A DNA stretch of 13,837 bases from JBDSLU01 sp039916225. Its GTDB lineage: Bacteria; Acidobacteriota; Vicinamibacteria; Vicinamibacterales; Vicinamibacteraceae. The position numbers and the translations under genes were made by a program. A model generated the notes under the pieces. That model made no database searches. It was not told where the DNA came from and saw only the letters and a program-made list of their open reading frames with translations. The number at the start of each line of letters is the position of its first letter. Positions within the stretch are counted from its first letter, which is position 1. Below, one piece after another: positions 5,823 through 11,794 of the stretch. The stretch lies in assembly GCA_039916225.1 (NCBI GenBank), contig JBDSLU010000491.1, positions 1-13,837 on the forward strand. Direction: 5' to 3'.

Positions 5823-7009
5823 CCGCAGCCAGCGGCCCGCGGGGCGGCGCGGCGCGCCTGCTGGTGGTCGGCGGCGCCGGCGAAATCGTCCACCGCGCGG
5901 CACACGACCTGCCGGGCCTGCTGCGACCCGGCGACGTCGTCATCGCCAACGACGCCGCGACGCTGCCGGCCAGTCTGGCCGGCCAGCATGCGCGCACCGG
6001 CGCGGCCATCGAAGTGAGGCTGGCCGGCCGCCGCTCGCTGGCGCGGCGCACGCGGCGCTTCGTGGCCGTGCTCTTCGGCGCCGGCGATCATCGGACGCCG
6101 ACCGAGCGTCGGCCGCTGCCGCCGACGGTGCAGGCCGGCGACGAGCTCCGCCTGGGCCCGCTGACGGCCATCGTCGAGCGGGTGCTGGATCATCCGCGGC
6201 TGATCGAGCTGGCGTTCTCGGGGCCGCTCGGCGACGTCTGGAGCGGGATAGCCCGGCACGGCCGGCCGATTCAGTACGCGCACGTGCCGCAGCGGCTGCC
6301 GATGTGGTCGACCTGGACGCGGCTGGCCAATTTGCCGGTCGCCTTCGAGCCGCCCTCGGCCGGCTTCATCCTCGACTGGGCGACGGTGCAGGCGATTCAC
6401 CAGCGCGGCACCACGCTGGCGACGCTGACGCACGCCGCCGGCATCTCGTCGACCGGCGACGACGTGCTCGACGCGCGGCTGCCGCTCGACGAGCCCTACC
6501 GCATCCCGGACGCCACCGCTGCCCGCATCGACGAGGCGCGAGCGGCTCGCGGTCGCGTCATCGCGATCGGCACGACCGTGGTGCGCGCGCTGGAGCACGC
6601 GGCGTGGCCGGGCGGGGGCGTTCGCGCCGGGGCGGGCGTCGCCACCGGCCGCCTCGGACCGGCGAGCCGTCTGCGCGTGGTCGACGCGATCCTGTCCGGC
6701 ACGCACGAACCGGGGACCAGCCACTACCAGCTGCTGGGCGCCTTCCAGCGCGACGCGGTGCTGGCGGCGATGGCGCGCGAGCTCGACGCCCGCGGCTACC
6801 AGACGCACGAGTTCGGCGACTTCGTGTGGCTGGATCGGGCGGCGCTGGCCGATCGTCAGCGCATGGCGCGCGATCGCGCCGGCTCACAGCACGCGGGCGA
6901 GACGTCCGGCGATGGTGGCCTTCGGCTGGGCGCCGACCAGGCGATCGACCTCGCGGCCGTCCTTGAACACGAGCAGCGTCGGGATGCTGCGCACGGCGAA
7001 GCGCGCTGA
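5819..7009 (+). CDS. Divergent QueA-like S-adenosylmethionine ribosyltransferase-isomerase
   Basis: This 396-residue protein follows the QueA order: DLPGLLRPGDVVIANDAATLPASL (30-53), GRPIQYAHVP (148-157), EPPSAGFIL (177-185), LTHAAGISS (203-211), VIAIGTTVVRALE (247-259), a GTHEPGTSH segment (294-302) and FGDFVWL (332-338). True QueA transfers and isomerises the ribose of SAM onto preQ1 in tRNA to give epoxyqueuosine. Here its hallmark stretches (APTAGLHF, LHVGxGTF, TNFHLP) are altered, matching a broad subfamily usually annotated as QueA by homology alone. No tgt, queG or other queuosine gene is nearby. It is coupled to the SDR by ATGA. The normal C-terminus is reached at about residue 340, but the frame continues 58 residues more, and residues 356-396 are read antisense to trxC. 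Substrate unknown; tRNA or a small molecule are both possible. Confidence 0.8.
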   Translation: MTAASGPRGGAARLLVVGGAGEIVHRAAHDLPGLLRPGDVVIANDAATLPASLAGQHARTGAAIEVRLAGRRSLARRTRRFVAVLFGAGDHRTPTERRPLPPTVQAGDELRLGPLTAIVERVLDHPRLIELAFSGPLGDVWSGIARHGRPIQYAHVPQRLPMWSTWTRLANLPVAFEPPSAGFILDWATVQAIHQRGTTLATLTHAAGISSTGDDVLDARLPLDEPYRIPDATAARIDEARAARGRVIAIGTTVVRALEHAAWPGGGVRAGAGVATGRLGPASRLRVVDAILSGTHEPGTSHYQLLGAFQRDAVLAAMARELDARGYQTHEFGDFVWLDRAALADRQRMARDRAGSQHAGETSGDGGLRLGADQAIDLAAVLEHEQRRDAAHGEAR

Positions 7010-7333
7010 CGTCGCCGGGTTGTCGTCGACGTTCATCTTGACGACGCGGACCCGGCCGGCGAAGTCGGCGGCCAGTTCGTCGACGATCGGGCCGACCGTG
7101 CGGCAGGGCCCGCACCATGGCGCCCACAGATCGACCAGCACCGGCAGGGGCGACCGCTCGACGTCGGCGGCGAAGGTCGCGTCACTGACGGTCGTCGGCC
7201 CGGCCGTCATCGACAGCGGCGTCTTGCAGCGCCCGCACACCGCCTTCTTGCCCTGCCCGAGCGGATCCGCCGGCAGTCGGTTGGTCGCGCCGCAGCTCGG
7301 ACAGCGAATCAGGGTGGCGTCGGTCATGGTCAT
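6884..7333 (-). CDS. trxC: Thioredoxin 2 (TrxC-type, zinc-ribbon thioredoxin)
   Basis: The 149-residue product has an N-terminal zinc ribbon, CPSC (11-14) and CGRC (33-36), followed by a thioredoxin domain with the active site WCGPC (73-77) and the cis-proline in SIPT (Pro118). This is the layout of thioredoxin 2, a cytosolic disulfide reductase linked to oxidative stress, and the length fits. The longest frame begins further upstream, but those residues are not family-like. ATG 7333 was chosen because GGACGAG lies a suitable distance before it; ATG 7327 two codons later is an alternative. It follows the LysR gene on the same strand after 66 bases, so co-transcription is possible, although a weak hairpin (7363-7367 with 7377-7381) lies between. 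Its last 126 bases overlap the end of the QueA-like frame on the other strand. Confidence 0.93.
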   Translation of the reverse strand: MTMTDATLIRCPSCGATNRLPADPLGQGKKAVCGRCKTPLSMTAGPTTVSDATFAADVERSPLPVLVDLWAPWCGPCRTVGPIVDELAADFAGRVRVVKMNVDDNPATSARFAVRSIPTLLVFKDGREVDRLVGAQPKATIAGRLARVL

Positions 7334-7399
7334 GGTGTGCTCGTCCGGAGTCTCGATGTCACCACCGAATGCGCGGCGGTGCAACCTCGGCTGAAACCG

Positions 7400-8284
7400 T
7401 CAGAGGCGCAGCATCTCGATCAGGGCGGCGAGCGCCGCCGGCTGCTGTCGGCGGCTCGGGTAGTAGAGGAAGAAGCCCGGGAACGGCGGGCACCAGTCTT
7501 CGAGTACGCGCACCAGCTTGCCGCTGGCGAGCGGCGCCGCGACGTGGTCCTCGAAGGCGAACGCCAGGCCGACGCCGGCGATCGCCGCCTTGATGGTCAG
7601 CTCATAGTCGTCCGTGTCGAGCGGGCCGTCGACGGCGACGGTCAGCGACTGCTTGCCCTTGTCGAACTCCCAGCGATACACCCCGGCCGAGCCCATCCGG
7701 GCATTGATGCAGCGATGCGCGGTCAGGTCGCGCGGCGACTTCGGCTTCGGATGCGAGGCGAAGTAGCGCGGCGCCCCGACGATCGCCGGCCGCTGATCGG
7801 CCGAGACGCGGACCGCGATCATGTCGCGGGCGATGAACTCGCCGAGGTGGATGCCGGCATCGAAGCGCCCGGCGACGAGGTCGAGCAGGCTGTCGTCGGT
7901 GGTGACGTCGAGGGTGACGTCGGGAAAGCGGTCGGCGAAGCGGGCCAGCTTCGGCGCCAGGACCATCGCCGCGGCGACACGCGGCACCAGCAGCCGAACG
8001 CGTCCGGCCGGGCGATCGCGCAGGCCGGCCAGCGTGTCGAGCGCGCCGTCGATGTCGGCGAGGGCCGGGCGCAGCCGCGTCAGCAGCTGCTCGCCGGCGC
8101 CGGTCGGCGCGACGCTCCGGGTCGTCCGCGCCAGCAGGCGGACGCCCATCCGCTCTTCCAGGCCACGAATCGCGTGGCTGACCGCTGACGGCGACACGCC
8201 CAGCTGGCGGGCGGCGCGAGTGAAGCTGCGTTCCTCGGCGACGGTGAGGAATGCGGCCAGGACGTTCAGGTCGGCGCGAGCCAT
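7400..8284 (-). CDS. LysR family transcriptional regulator
   Basis: The 294-residue protein has the LysR winged helix-turn-helix at residues 1-60, including SFTRAARQLGVSPSAVSHAI (20-39) and the wing ending VAPTGAG, then the linker helix and a periplasmic-binding-like effector domain from about 90 to the end. It is divergent from the aldo-keto reductase with a 108-base gap, the standard arrangement in which the regulator controls the neighbouring gene and itself. The C-terminal stretch PFPGFFLYYPSRRQQPAAL (267-285) is typical of LysR proteins that proteobacteria often carry next to oxidoreductase genes, so this pair may have been acquired by transfer; that is inference. The start is ATG 8284. 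AGGA 7 bases upstream could serve as ribosome binding site, but TAGGAT also looks like a -10 exactly 6 bases before the start. The effector cannot be deduced. Confidence 0.93.
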   Translation of the reverse strand: MARADLNVLAAFLTVAEERSFTRAARQLGVSPSAVSHAIRGLEERMGVRLLARTTRSVAPTGAGEQLLTRLRPALADIDGALDTLAGLRDRPAGRVRLLVPRVAAAMVLAPKLARFADRFPDVTLDVTTDDSLLDLVAGRFDAGIHLGEFIARDMIAVRVSADQRPAIVGAPRYFASHPKPKSPRDLTAHRCINARMGSAGVYRWEFDKGKQSLTVAVDGPLDTDDYELTIKAAIAGVGLAFAFEDHVAAPLASGKLVRVLEDWCPPFPGFFLYYPSRRQQPAALAALIEMLRL

Positions 8285-8285
8285 T

Positions 8286-8332
8286 GCTGAATCCTACTCA
8301 AGAGCCCTTGCAGATTCAGCTATCTACTCAAC
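8286..8332. promoter_or_regulatory. Candidate LysR operator: inverted repeat with overlapping direct repeat
   Basis: GCTGAATC (8286-8293) and GATTCAGC (8313-8320) are perfect inverted repeats 19 bases apart. CTACTCAA occurs directly repeated at 8294-8301 and 8325-8332, with a 31-base period, close to three helical turns. The repeats alternate, so each half of the region carries one arm of each. On the minus strand the left copies overlap the -10-like TAGGAT (8296-8291) of the LysR gene, as expected for autorepression. The region is AT-rich compared with its surroundings. Confidence 0.5.
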
Positions 8333-8392
8333 GTGCCGTCCACCCGCTATCGTGAGGTGACGGGGCACGAGCATCGCCCCGGAGGAGAGGCA

Positions 8393-9388
8393 GTGGAGAA
8401 GCGCACACTCGGAGCGAGCGGACTCGAGGTCTCGGCCCTGGGATTCGGCTGCATGGGCTTGAACTTCGGCTACGGCACGGCGGTGGACCGGCAGGACGCC
8501 GTCGCCCTGATTCGCGCCGCCGTCGAGCGCGGCGTGACGTTCTTCGACACGGCCGAGGTCTACGGGCCCTTCACCAACGAGGAGATCGTCGGCGAGGCCC
8601 TGGCGCCGTTCCGCGCCGACGTGGTCATCGCCACCAAGTTCGGGTTCAAGTTCCAGCCTGGGGCGACCGGACCACCACAGGGGCTCGACAGCCGGCCGGA
8701 GAACATCAAGGCCGTCGCCGACGCGTCGTTGACGAGGCTGAAGACCGACGTCATCGATCTCTTCTACCAGCACCGCGTCGATCCCGACGTGCCGATCGAG
8801 GACGTGGCCGGCGCGGTGAAGGAACTGATCCAGGCCGGCAAGGTCCGCCACTTCGGCCTGTCCGAGGCCGGAGCGAACACGATCCGCCGGGCCCACGCCG
8901 TGCAGCCGGTTGCCGCGCTGCAGAGCGAGTATTCGTTGTGGACGCGCGATCCCGAGGCCGAGATCATCCCGACGCTCGAAGCGCTCGGCATCGGCTTCGT
9001 GCCGTTCAGCCCGCTCGGCAAGGGCTTCCTGACCGGCAAGATGGGCGCCGGCACGACGCTCGACAAGACCGATTTCCGCAGCACGCTGCCGCGATTCACC
9101 CCGGAAGCAAGACAGGCCAACCAGGCGCTGGTCGATCGCCTCGGCGAGATCGCCAGCCGTAAGCAGGCGACGCCGGCGCAGATCGCCTTGGCGTGGCTGC
9201 TGGCGCAGAAATCGTGGATCGTCCCGATCCCCGGCACCAAGCGGCTGGACCGGCTGGAAGAAAACCTCGGCGGCGCCACGGTCCATCTGTCAGCGGAGGA
9301 TCTCGCCGAGATCGGGCGCACCCTCGCCGACATCCCGGTGCAGGGCGCCCGCTACCCCGAGCACCTCATGAAGATGATCGGCCGCTGA
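8393..9388 (+). CDS. Aldo/keto reductase
   Basis: This 331-residue TIM-barrel oxidoreductase carries the family tetrad: Asp52 and Tyr57 in FFDTAEVYG (50-58), Lys82 in IATKFGF, and His127 in YQHRVDPDVP. The C-terminal IPIPGTK-type motif (SWIVPIPGTKRLDRLEENL) binds the 2'-phosphate of NADPH in this family. It probably reduces aldehydes or ketones in the cytoplasm; the subgroup is the widespread one found next to LysR genes, with no substrate assignable. The start is GTG 8393, because a strong GGAGGAGAGG at 8381-8390 immediately precedes it and the family begins at that point (EKRTLGASGLEVS); the frame opens earlier at 8333, but those residues do not look like protein. Expression is probably controlled by the divergent LysR protein through the repeats in the shared gap. 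Confidence 0.94.
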   Translation: MEKRTLGASGLEVSALGFGCMGLNFGYGTAVDRQDAVALIRAAVERGVTFFDTAEVYGPFTNEEIVGEALAPFRADVVIATKFGFKFQPGATGPPQGLDSRPENIKAVADASLTRLKTDVIDLFYQHRVDPDVPIEDVAGAVKELIQAGKVRHFGLSEAGANTIRRAHAVQPVAALQSEYSLWTRDPEAEIIPTLEALGIGFVPFSPLGKGFLTGKMGAGTTLDKTDFRSTLPRFTPEARQANQALVDRLGEIASRKQATPAQIALAWLLAQKSWIVPIPGTKRLDRLEENLGGATVHLSAEDLAEIGRTLADIPVQGARYPEHLMKMIGR

Positions 9389-9394
9389 TCGGAA

Positions 9395-9421
9395 GCCGCA
9401 ACGGTCGAAGACTGCTGCGGC
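9395..9421. terminator. Hairpin terminator downstream of the aldo-keto reductase
   Basis: GCCGCA (9395-9400) pairs with TGCGGC (9416-9421), and inside it CGGTC (9402-9406) pairs with GACTG (9410-9414) with one G-U pair, leaving an A/C mismatch and a GAA triloop. It starts 7 bases after the TGA at 9386-9388. No T-run follows. Confidence 0.45.
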
Positions 9422-9424
9422 GTC

Positions 9425-9447
9425 GCCCGGGACCGCTCAGCCCGGGC
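9425..9447. terminator. Second hairpin in the convergent gap, near the NIF3-like stop
   Basis: GCCCGGG (9425-9431) and CCCGGGC (9441-9447) form a perfect 7-base stem around a 9-base loop. It lies 4 bases beyond the stop of the minus-strand NIF3-like gene and immediately after the first hairpin, so the two may terminate the converging transcripts. No T-run is present. Confidence 0.4.
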
Positions 9448-9450
9448 CGC

Positions 9451-10248
9451 TCAGCGCGGCGCCGGGCCCCACATCGGCTCTTCGGCCTTGATCAACTGGA
9501 CCGAGACCTCGGGCACGAAACTCTTGATCCACTGGGCCATCTCCAGCATCCCGGCTTCTTCCGAGACGGTGTGGCCGAGCAGGATGAGGCCCTTGACGAT
9601 GCCCAGCGTGGCCGCGTCGAGCGCATACGGCTGGCTGTCGAAGGTGCCGTCGCTTTCCTGCTGCTCGCCGCTGATCAGCACGTCGACGTCGGGAGCGTCG
9701 ATCGGCGGCGAGGCATAGCCGACGCCGAGACGGATGCGGCTCACCTTGGCTTTCGGATCGCCGACGACCCGCAGCGCGCGGGCGCCGGTGCGCTTCTTCA
9801 CGTCCGCCGCGAGCGCCGCCAGCGTGGTCTCGGGGATCACGAAGCGGTGCGAGCCCGGCGGATCCTCGTGCTTGGGGTCGAGCCCGACGGCCCGCGCCGA
9901 GCCGACGTAGGTGAAGTCCGGCCGCTGCGCGTGCATGTGATCGTGGATGCGGAACACCGCGATGTTCTTCGCCGTGAGCAGCGCGCGCTTCTCCTGGTAG
10001 AGCGGATCACGCTCGACGATCGCCGAGTCGTCCCGGTCATTCCAGAACGTGTCCTCGTGCGGAATGATCAGGTTGAGCCCGGCGGCGCTGGCCCGCTTGA
10101 TCACGTCGAGGGTGACGAAGCACGTCGTGGCGATGCCGGTGACCTCCGTCTCGGGCCCGCCGGACTTGAACGTGTCGCGGTAGGTGGCGTCGCGCCACGG
10201 CACGCCGAGTTGCTGCTTGATGCGATCGACGATCTCTCCGGCCTTCAC
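9451..10248 (-). CDS. NIF3-family (DUF34) metal-binding protein, cytosolic paralogue
   Basis: The 265-residue product has NIF3 features: TEVTGIATT (34-42), LIIPHEDTFW (60-69, His64), a histidine cluster RIHDHMHA (100-107), RVVGDPKAKVSRI (160-172) shared with its neighbour, ISGEQQES, and LGHTVSEEAG (224-233) with His226 and Glu230. NIF3 proteins such as YbgI bind two metals through His-His, Asp and His-x3-Glu; here the second His of the first pair is Glu65, and the Asp position is probably His106, so the site is altered but still rich in ligands. The molecular function of the family is not firmly known, and the name GTP cyclohydrolase type 2 homologue should not be taken literally. The start is GTG 10248, overlapping the upstream stop (GTGA) with GGAGA just before it. 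It has no signal peptide, unlike its paralogue. It may contribute to the same pathway. Confidence 0.82.
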   Translation of the reverse strand: MKAGEIVDRIKQQLGVPWRDATYRDTFKSGGPETEVTGIATTCFVTLDVIKRASAAGLNLIIPHEDTFWNDRDDSAIVERDPLYQEKRALLTAKNIAVFRIHDHMHAQRPDFTYVGSARAVGLDPKHEDPPGSHRFVIPETTLAALAADVKKRTGARALRVVGDPKAKVSRIRLGVGYASPPIDAPDVDVLISGEQQESDGTFDSQPYALDAATLGIVKGLILLGHTVSEEAGMLEMAQWIKSFVPEVSVQLIKAEEPMWGPAPR

Positions 10249-11225
10249 GCTGGTCTCCAGTAGGGGTCGCCGGCGGCGATGTGCCGCACCGGCAAGCCCG
10301 GCGCGATCGTCTTCAGCCAGTCGGCGCAGACGCGCATGCCCGGCTCCTCGGACACGATCCGGCCGACCAGGATCAACGCCTTCTTGCCGCCGGCGGCGAC
10401 CACGTCGCGGGCGTATTCGACCGATTCCCACTCGCGCACTTCGCCGCCGACGATGGCGTCGACCGAAGGCAGCAGCTCCAGCGACGCCTGGATCGCCGTC
10501 GAGCCGGGGAGGATGCCGATGCGCCGCACGTTGGTCTTCGGATCGCCGACGACGCGCAGGCCGCCGTTCGCGCCGAGCTTCTTCTCGAGGGCCGCGACCA
10601 GCGCCGCGACGGTCAGCGCCGGCACGTCGTAGCGGCGCGGGTTGCCGGCGACCTGGAGCGACGTCCAGCCCATCGCCGCGCCCAGACCCTGGGCGAGCGG
10701 ATCCGGTTCGCGCAGCCGCCAGTGATCGCTCAGGCGGATCACCACCAGCTTGTGCTGATCGATGAACGCGTTCTTGGCGGTGAAAACGGCATCGGCGGGC
10801 GGCGGCTCGGCGGGCGCGGCGGCGGCCGCCGGAGCTTGGGACGCGCCGGCCGGAGGAGAACCACCTGGCCCGGCGGGGCCGCCCGGACCGCGTCGCGCCG
10901 GCGGCGTCCGGGCGTCGGCCTTGGCGTAGAACACCGGCTGGCTGGCAATCACCACGTTGGCGCCGGCCTTGACGGCCTGCTGGAGCACGGACAGGCTGGC
11001 CAGCGCGGTGGTCACGATGCCGGTCACGACCGTGGTCGGCTCGCCGGCCTTCACGCCATCGACCGTCTCGGGCTTCCAGGCCACGCCGATCTGCGCCCTG
11101 ATGCGATCGATCAGCTCCTGCGCGGTGATCGATGCTGCCTGGGCCGGCGACAGGCCGATGGCCAGCGGGGAAACCGCGGCGCCCGCGGCCAGGGCCGCGA
11201 ACTCGCGTCGCGAAAGTTGTGTCAT
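10245..11225 (-). CDS. NIF3-family protein with Tat signal and degraded metal site
   Basis: The 326-residue product begins with a Tat signal peptide: SRREFA (5-10), a hydrophobic segment (11-26) and a probable cut at AQA-A (28-31). The mature part aligns with the downstream gene: GVAWKPE, TTVVTGIVTTAL, VVIASQPVFY, RVVGDPKTNVRRIGIL, IVGGEVRE and ILVGRIVSEEPGM. Two expected metal ligands are replaced: the first-motif His is Gln96 and the last-motif His is Arg289, while Glu293 remains; Asp167-His168 sit in the middle motif. A Pro/Gly/Ala-rich insert lies at 107-145, absent from the paralogue. It therefore probably no longer holds the usual dinuclear site and may act as a partner, binding or structural subunit outside the cytoplasm, which is inference. 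ATG 11225 has no ribosome binding site but a TATAAG 9 bases upstream. It overlaps the next gene by 4 bases (GTGA). Confidence 0.78.
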   Translation of the reverse strand: MTQLSRREFAALAAGAAVSPLAIGLSPAQAASITAQELIDRIRAQIGVAWKPETVDGVKAGEPTTVVTGIVTTALASLSVLQQAVKAGANVVIASQPVFYAKADARTPPARRGPGGPAGPGGSPPAGASQAPAAAAAPAEPPPADAVFTAKNAFIDQHKLVVIRLSDHWRLREPDPLAQGLGAAMGWTSLQVAGNPRRYDVPALTVAALVAALEKKLGANGGLRVVGDPKTNVRRIGILPGSTAIQASLELLPSVDAIVGGEVREWESVEYARDVVAAGGKKALILVGRIVSEEPGMRVCADWLKTIAPGLPVRHIAAGDPYWRPA

Positions 11226-11234
11226 CGAACTTTT

Positions 11235-11240
11235 CTTATA
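11235..11240 (-). promoter_or_regulatory. -10 element (TATAAG) just upstream of the Tat-NIF3 start
   Basis: Read on the minus strand, TATAAG matches the consensus at 5 of 6 positions and is in an otherwise very GC-rich region. It ends 9 bases before the ATG at 11225, which predicts a leader of only about 2-3 bases and explains the lack of a Shine-Dalgarno sequence. No good -35 was found at 16-19 bases. Confidence 0.4.
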
Positions 11241-11275
11241 CCACGCACCGCGCCGTCGCCAGTCACGGCTCGCAC

Positions 11276-11304
11276 TTGCCGCAGCAGATGCCGCGGCGTA
11301 GCAT
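11276..11304 (+). promoter_or_regulatory. Sigma70-type promoter of the secreted protein / amidohydrolase operon
   Basis: TTGCCG (11276-11281) and TAGCAT (11299-11304) are separated by 17 bases. Transcription would begin near 11311 and give a leader of roughly 34 bases holding GGAGGG (11333-11338), 6 bases before the ATG at 11345. Each hexamer matches its consensus at 4 of 6 positions. Confidence 0.4.
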
Positions 11305-11344
11305 CCGACCTGGCGACGTGGGTCGCGGTCCTGGAGGGTTTCCG

Positions 11345-11794
11345 ATGAATCGAGTTGTTGCGGCTTACACCTTGGCGATTGCCGGCCTGATCGCGTCTGC
11401 CGTTCTGGCCGCGCCGGCCACCGTCTCCGCCCAGGCCCCGAGCGCCAACGTGCCGGCCACGGCGGCCGAAGCCGCCCCGTTCCTCGGCGACTGGACGCTG
11501 ACCATGCAGGGGCCGGATCGCGCCGCCGCCTTCGATCTGACGATCAAGGTCGACGGCGAGAAGGTCGTCGGCGAGATTTCCTCCGCCGAGGTGGCCAAGG
11601 AGTTCATCCCCGAGGCGTGGATGGCCGAGAAGACCTTCCGGATGCGCTACTCCTTCAACTACCAGGGCAACCCGATCGACGGGGTGATTTCGCTGACGCC
11701 CGGCGCCGACAAGGTCGACGCCCACATCGACTTCGCCAACGGCGCCTACGTGATGACCGGCACCGCCGCCAAGAAGGGCGCGGCCAAGCCATGA
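11345..11794 (+). CDS. Small secreted beta-rich protein of unknown function
   Basis: I do not recognise this 149-residue protein as a named family. It has a clear Sec signal peptide (MNRVVAAYTLAIAGLIASAV and a probable cut at VSAQA near residue 28). The mature part alternates short strands: FLGDWTLTMQGPDRAAAF, DLTIKVDGEKVVGEIS, FRMRYSFNYQGNPIDGVISL and AYVMTGTAAKK. The GDW opening and the paired up-and-down strands resemble the lipocalin-like small barrels common next to enzymes in acidobacterial genomes, which is only a shape argument. The start ATG 11345 was chosen for its GGAGGG 6 bases upstream and for the signal peptide; the frame opens earlier at 11132 over the opposing gene. The stop overlaps the next start (ATGA, 11791-11794), so it is translationally coupled to the exported amidohydrolase and may bind the same substrate. 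Periplasmic or secreted location is inferred. Confidence 0.8.
   Translation: MNRVVAAYTLAIAGLIASAVLAAPATVSAQAPSANVPATAAEAAPFLGDWTLTMQGPDRAAAFDLTIKVDGEKVVGEISSAEVAKEFIPEAWMAEKTFRMRYSFNYQGNPIDGVISLTPGADKVDAHIDFANGAYVMTGTAAKKGAAKP

Noticed and set aside
5588..6808. 406-codon minus-strand frame antisense to the QueA-like gene
   Set aside because: It is an Arg/Gly/Ala-rich shadow frame with no recognisable domain or ribosome binding site, while the plus strand has clear QueA motifs.
7337..8188. 283-codon plus-strand frame antisense to the LysR gene
   Set aside because: The minus strand carries a complete LysR protein; the antisense frame has shadow composition and no motif.
9193..10263. 356-codon plus-strand frame spanning the end of the reductase gene and the NIF3-like gene
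   Set aside because: It crosses two well-supported genes in other frames as well as the hairpins between them, and has no family features.
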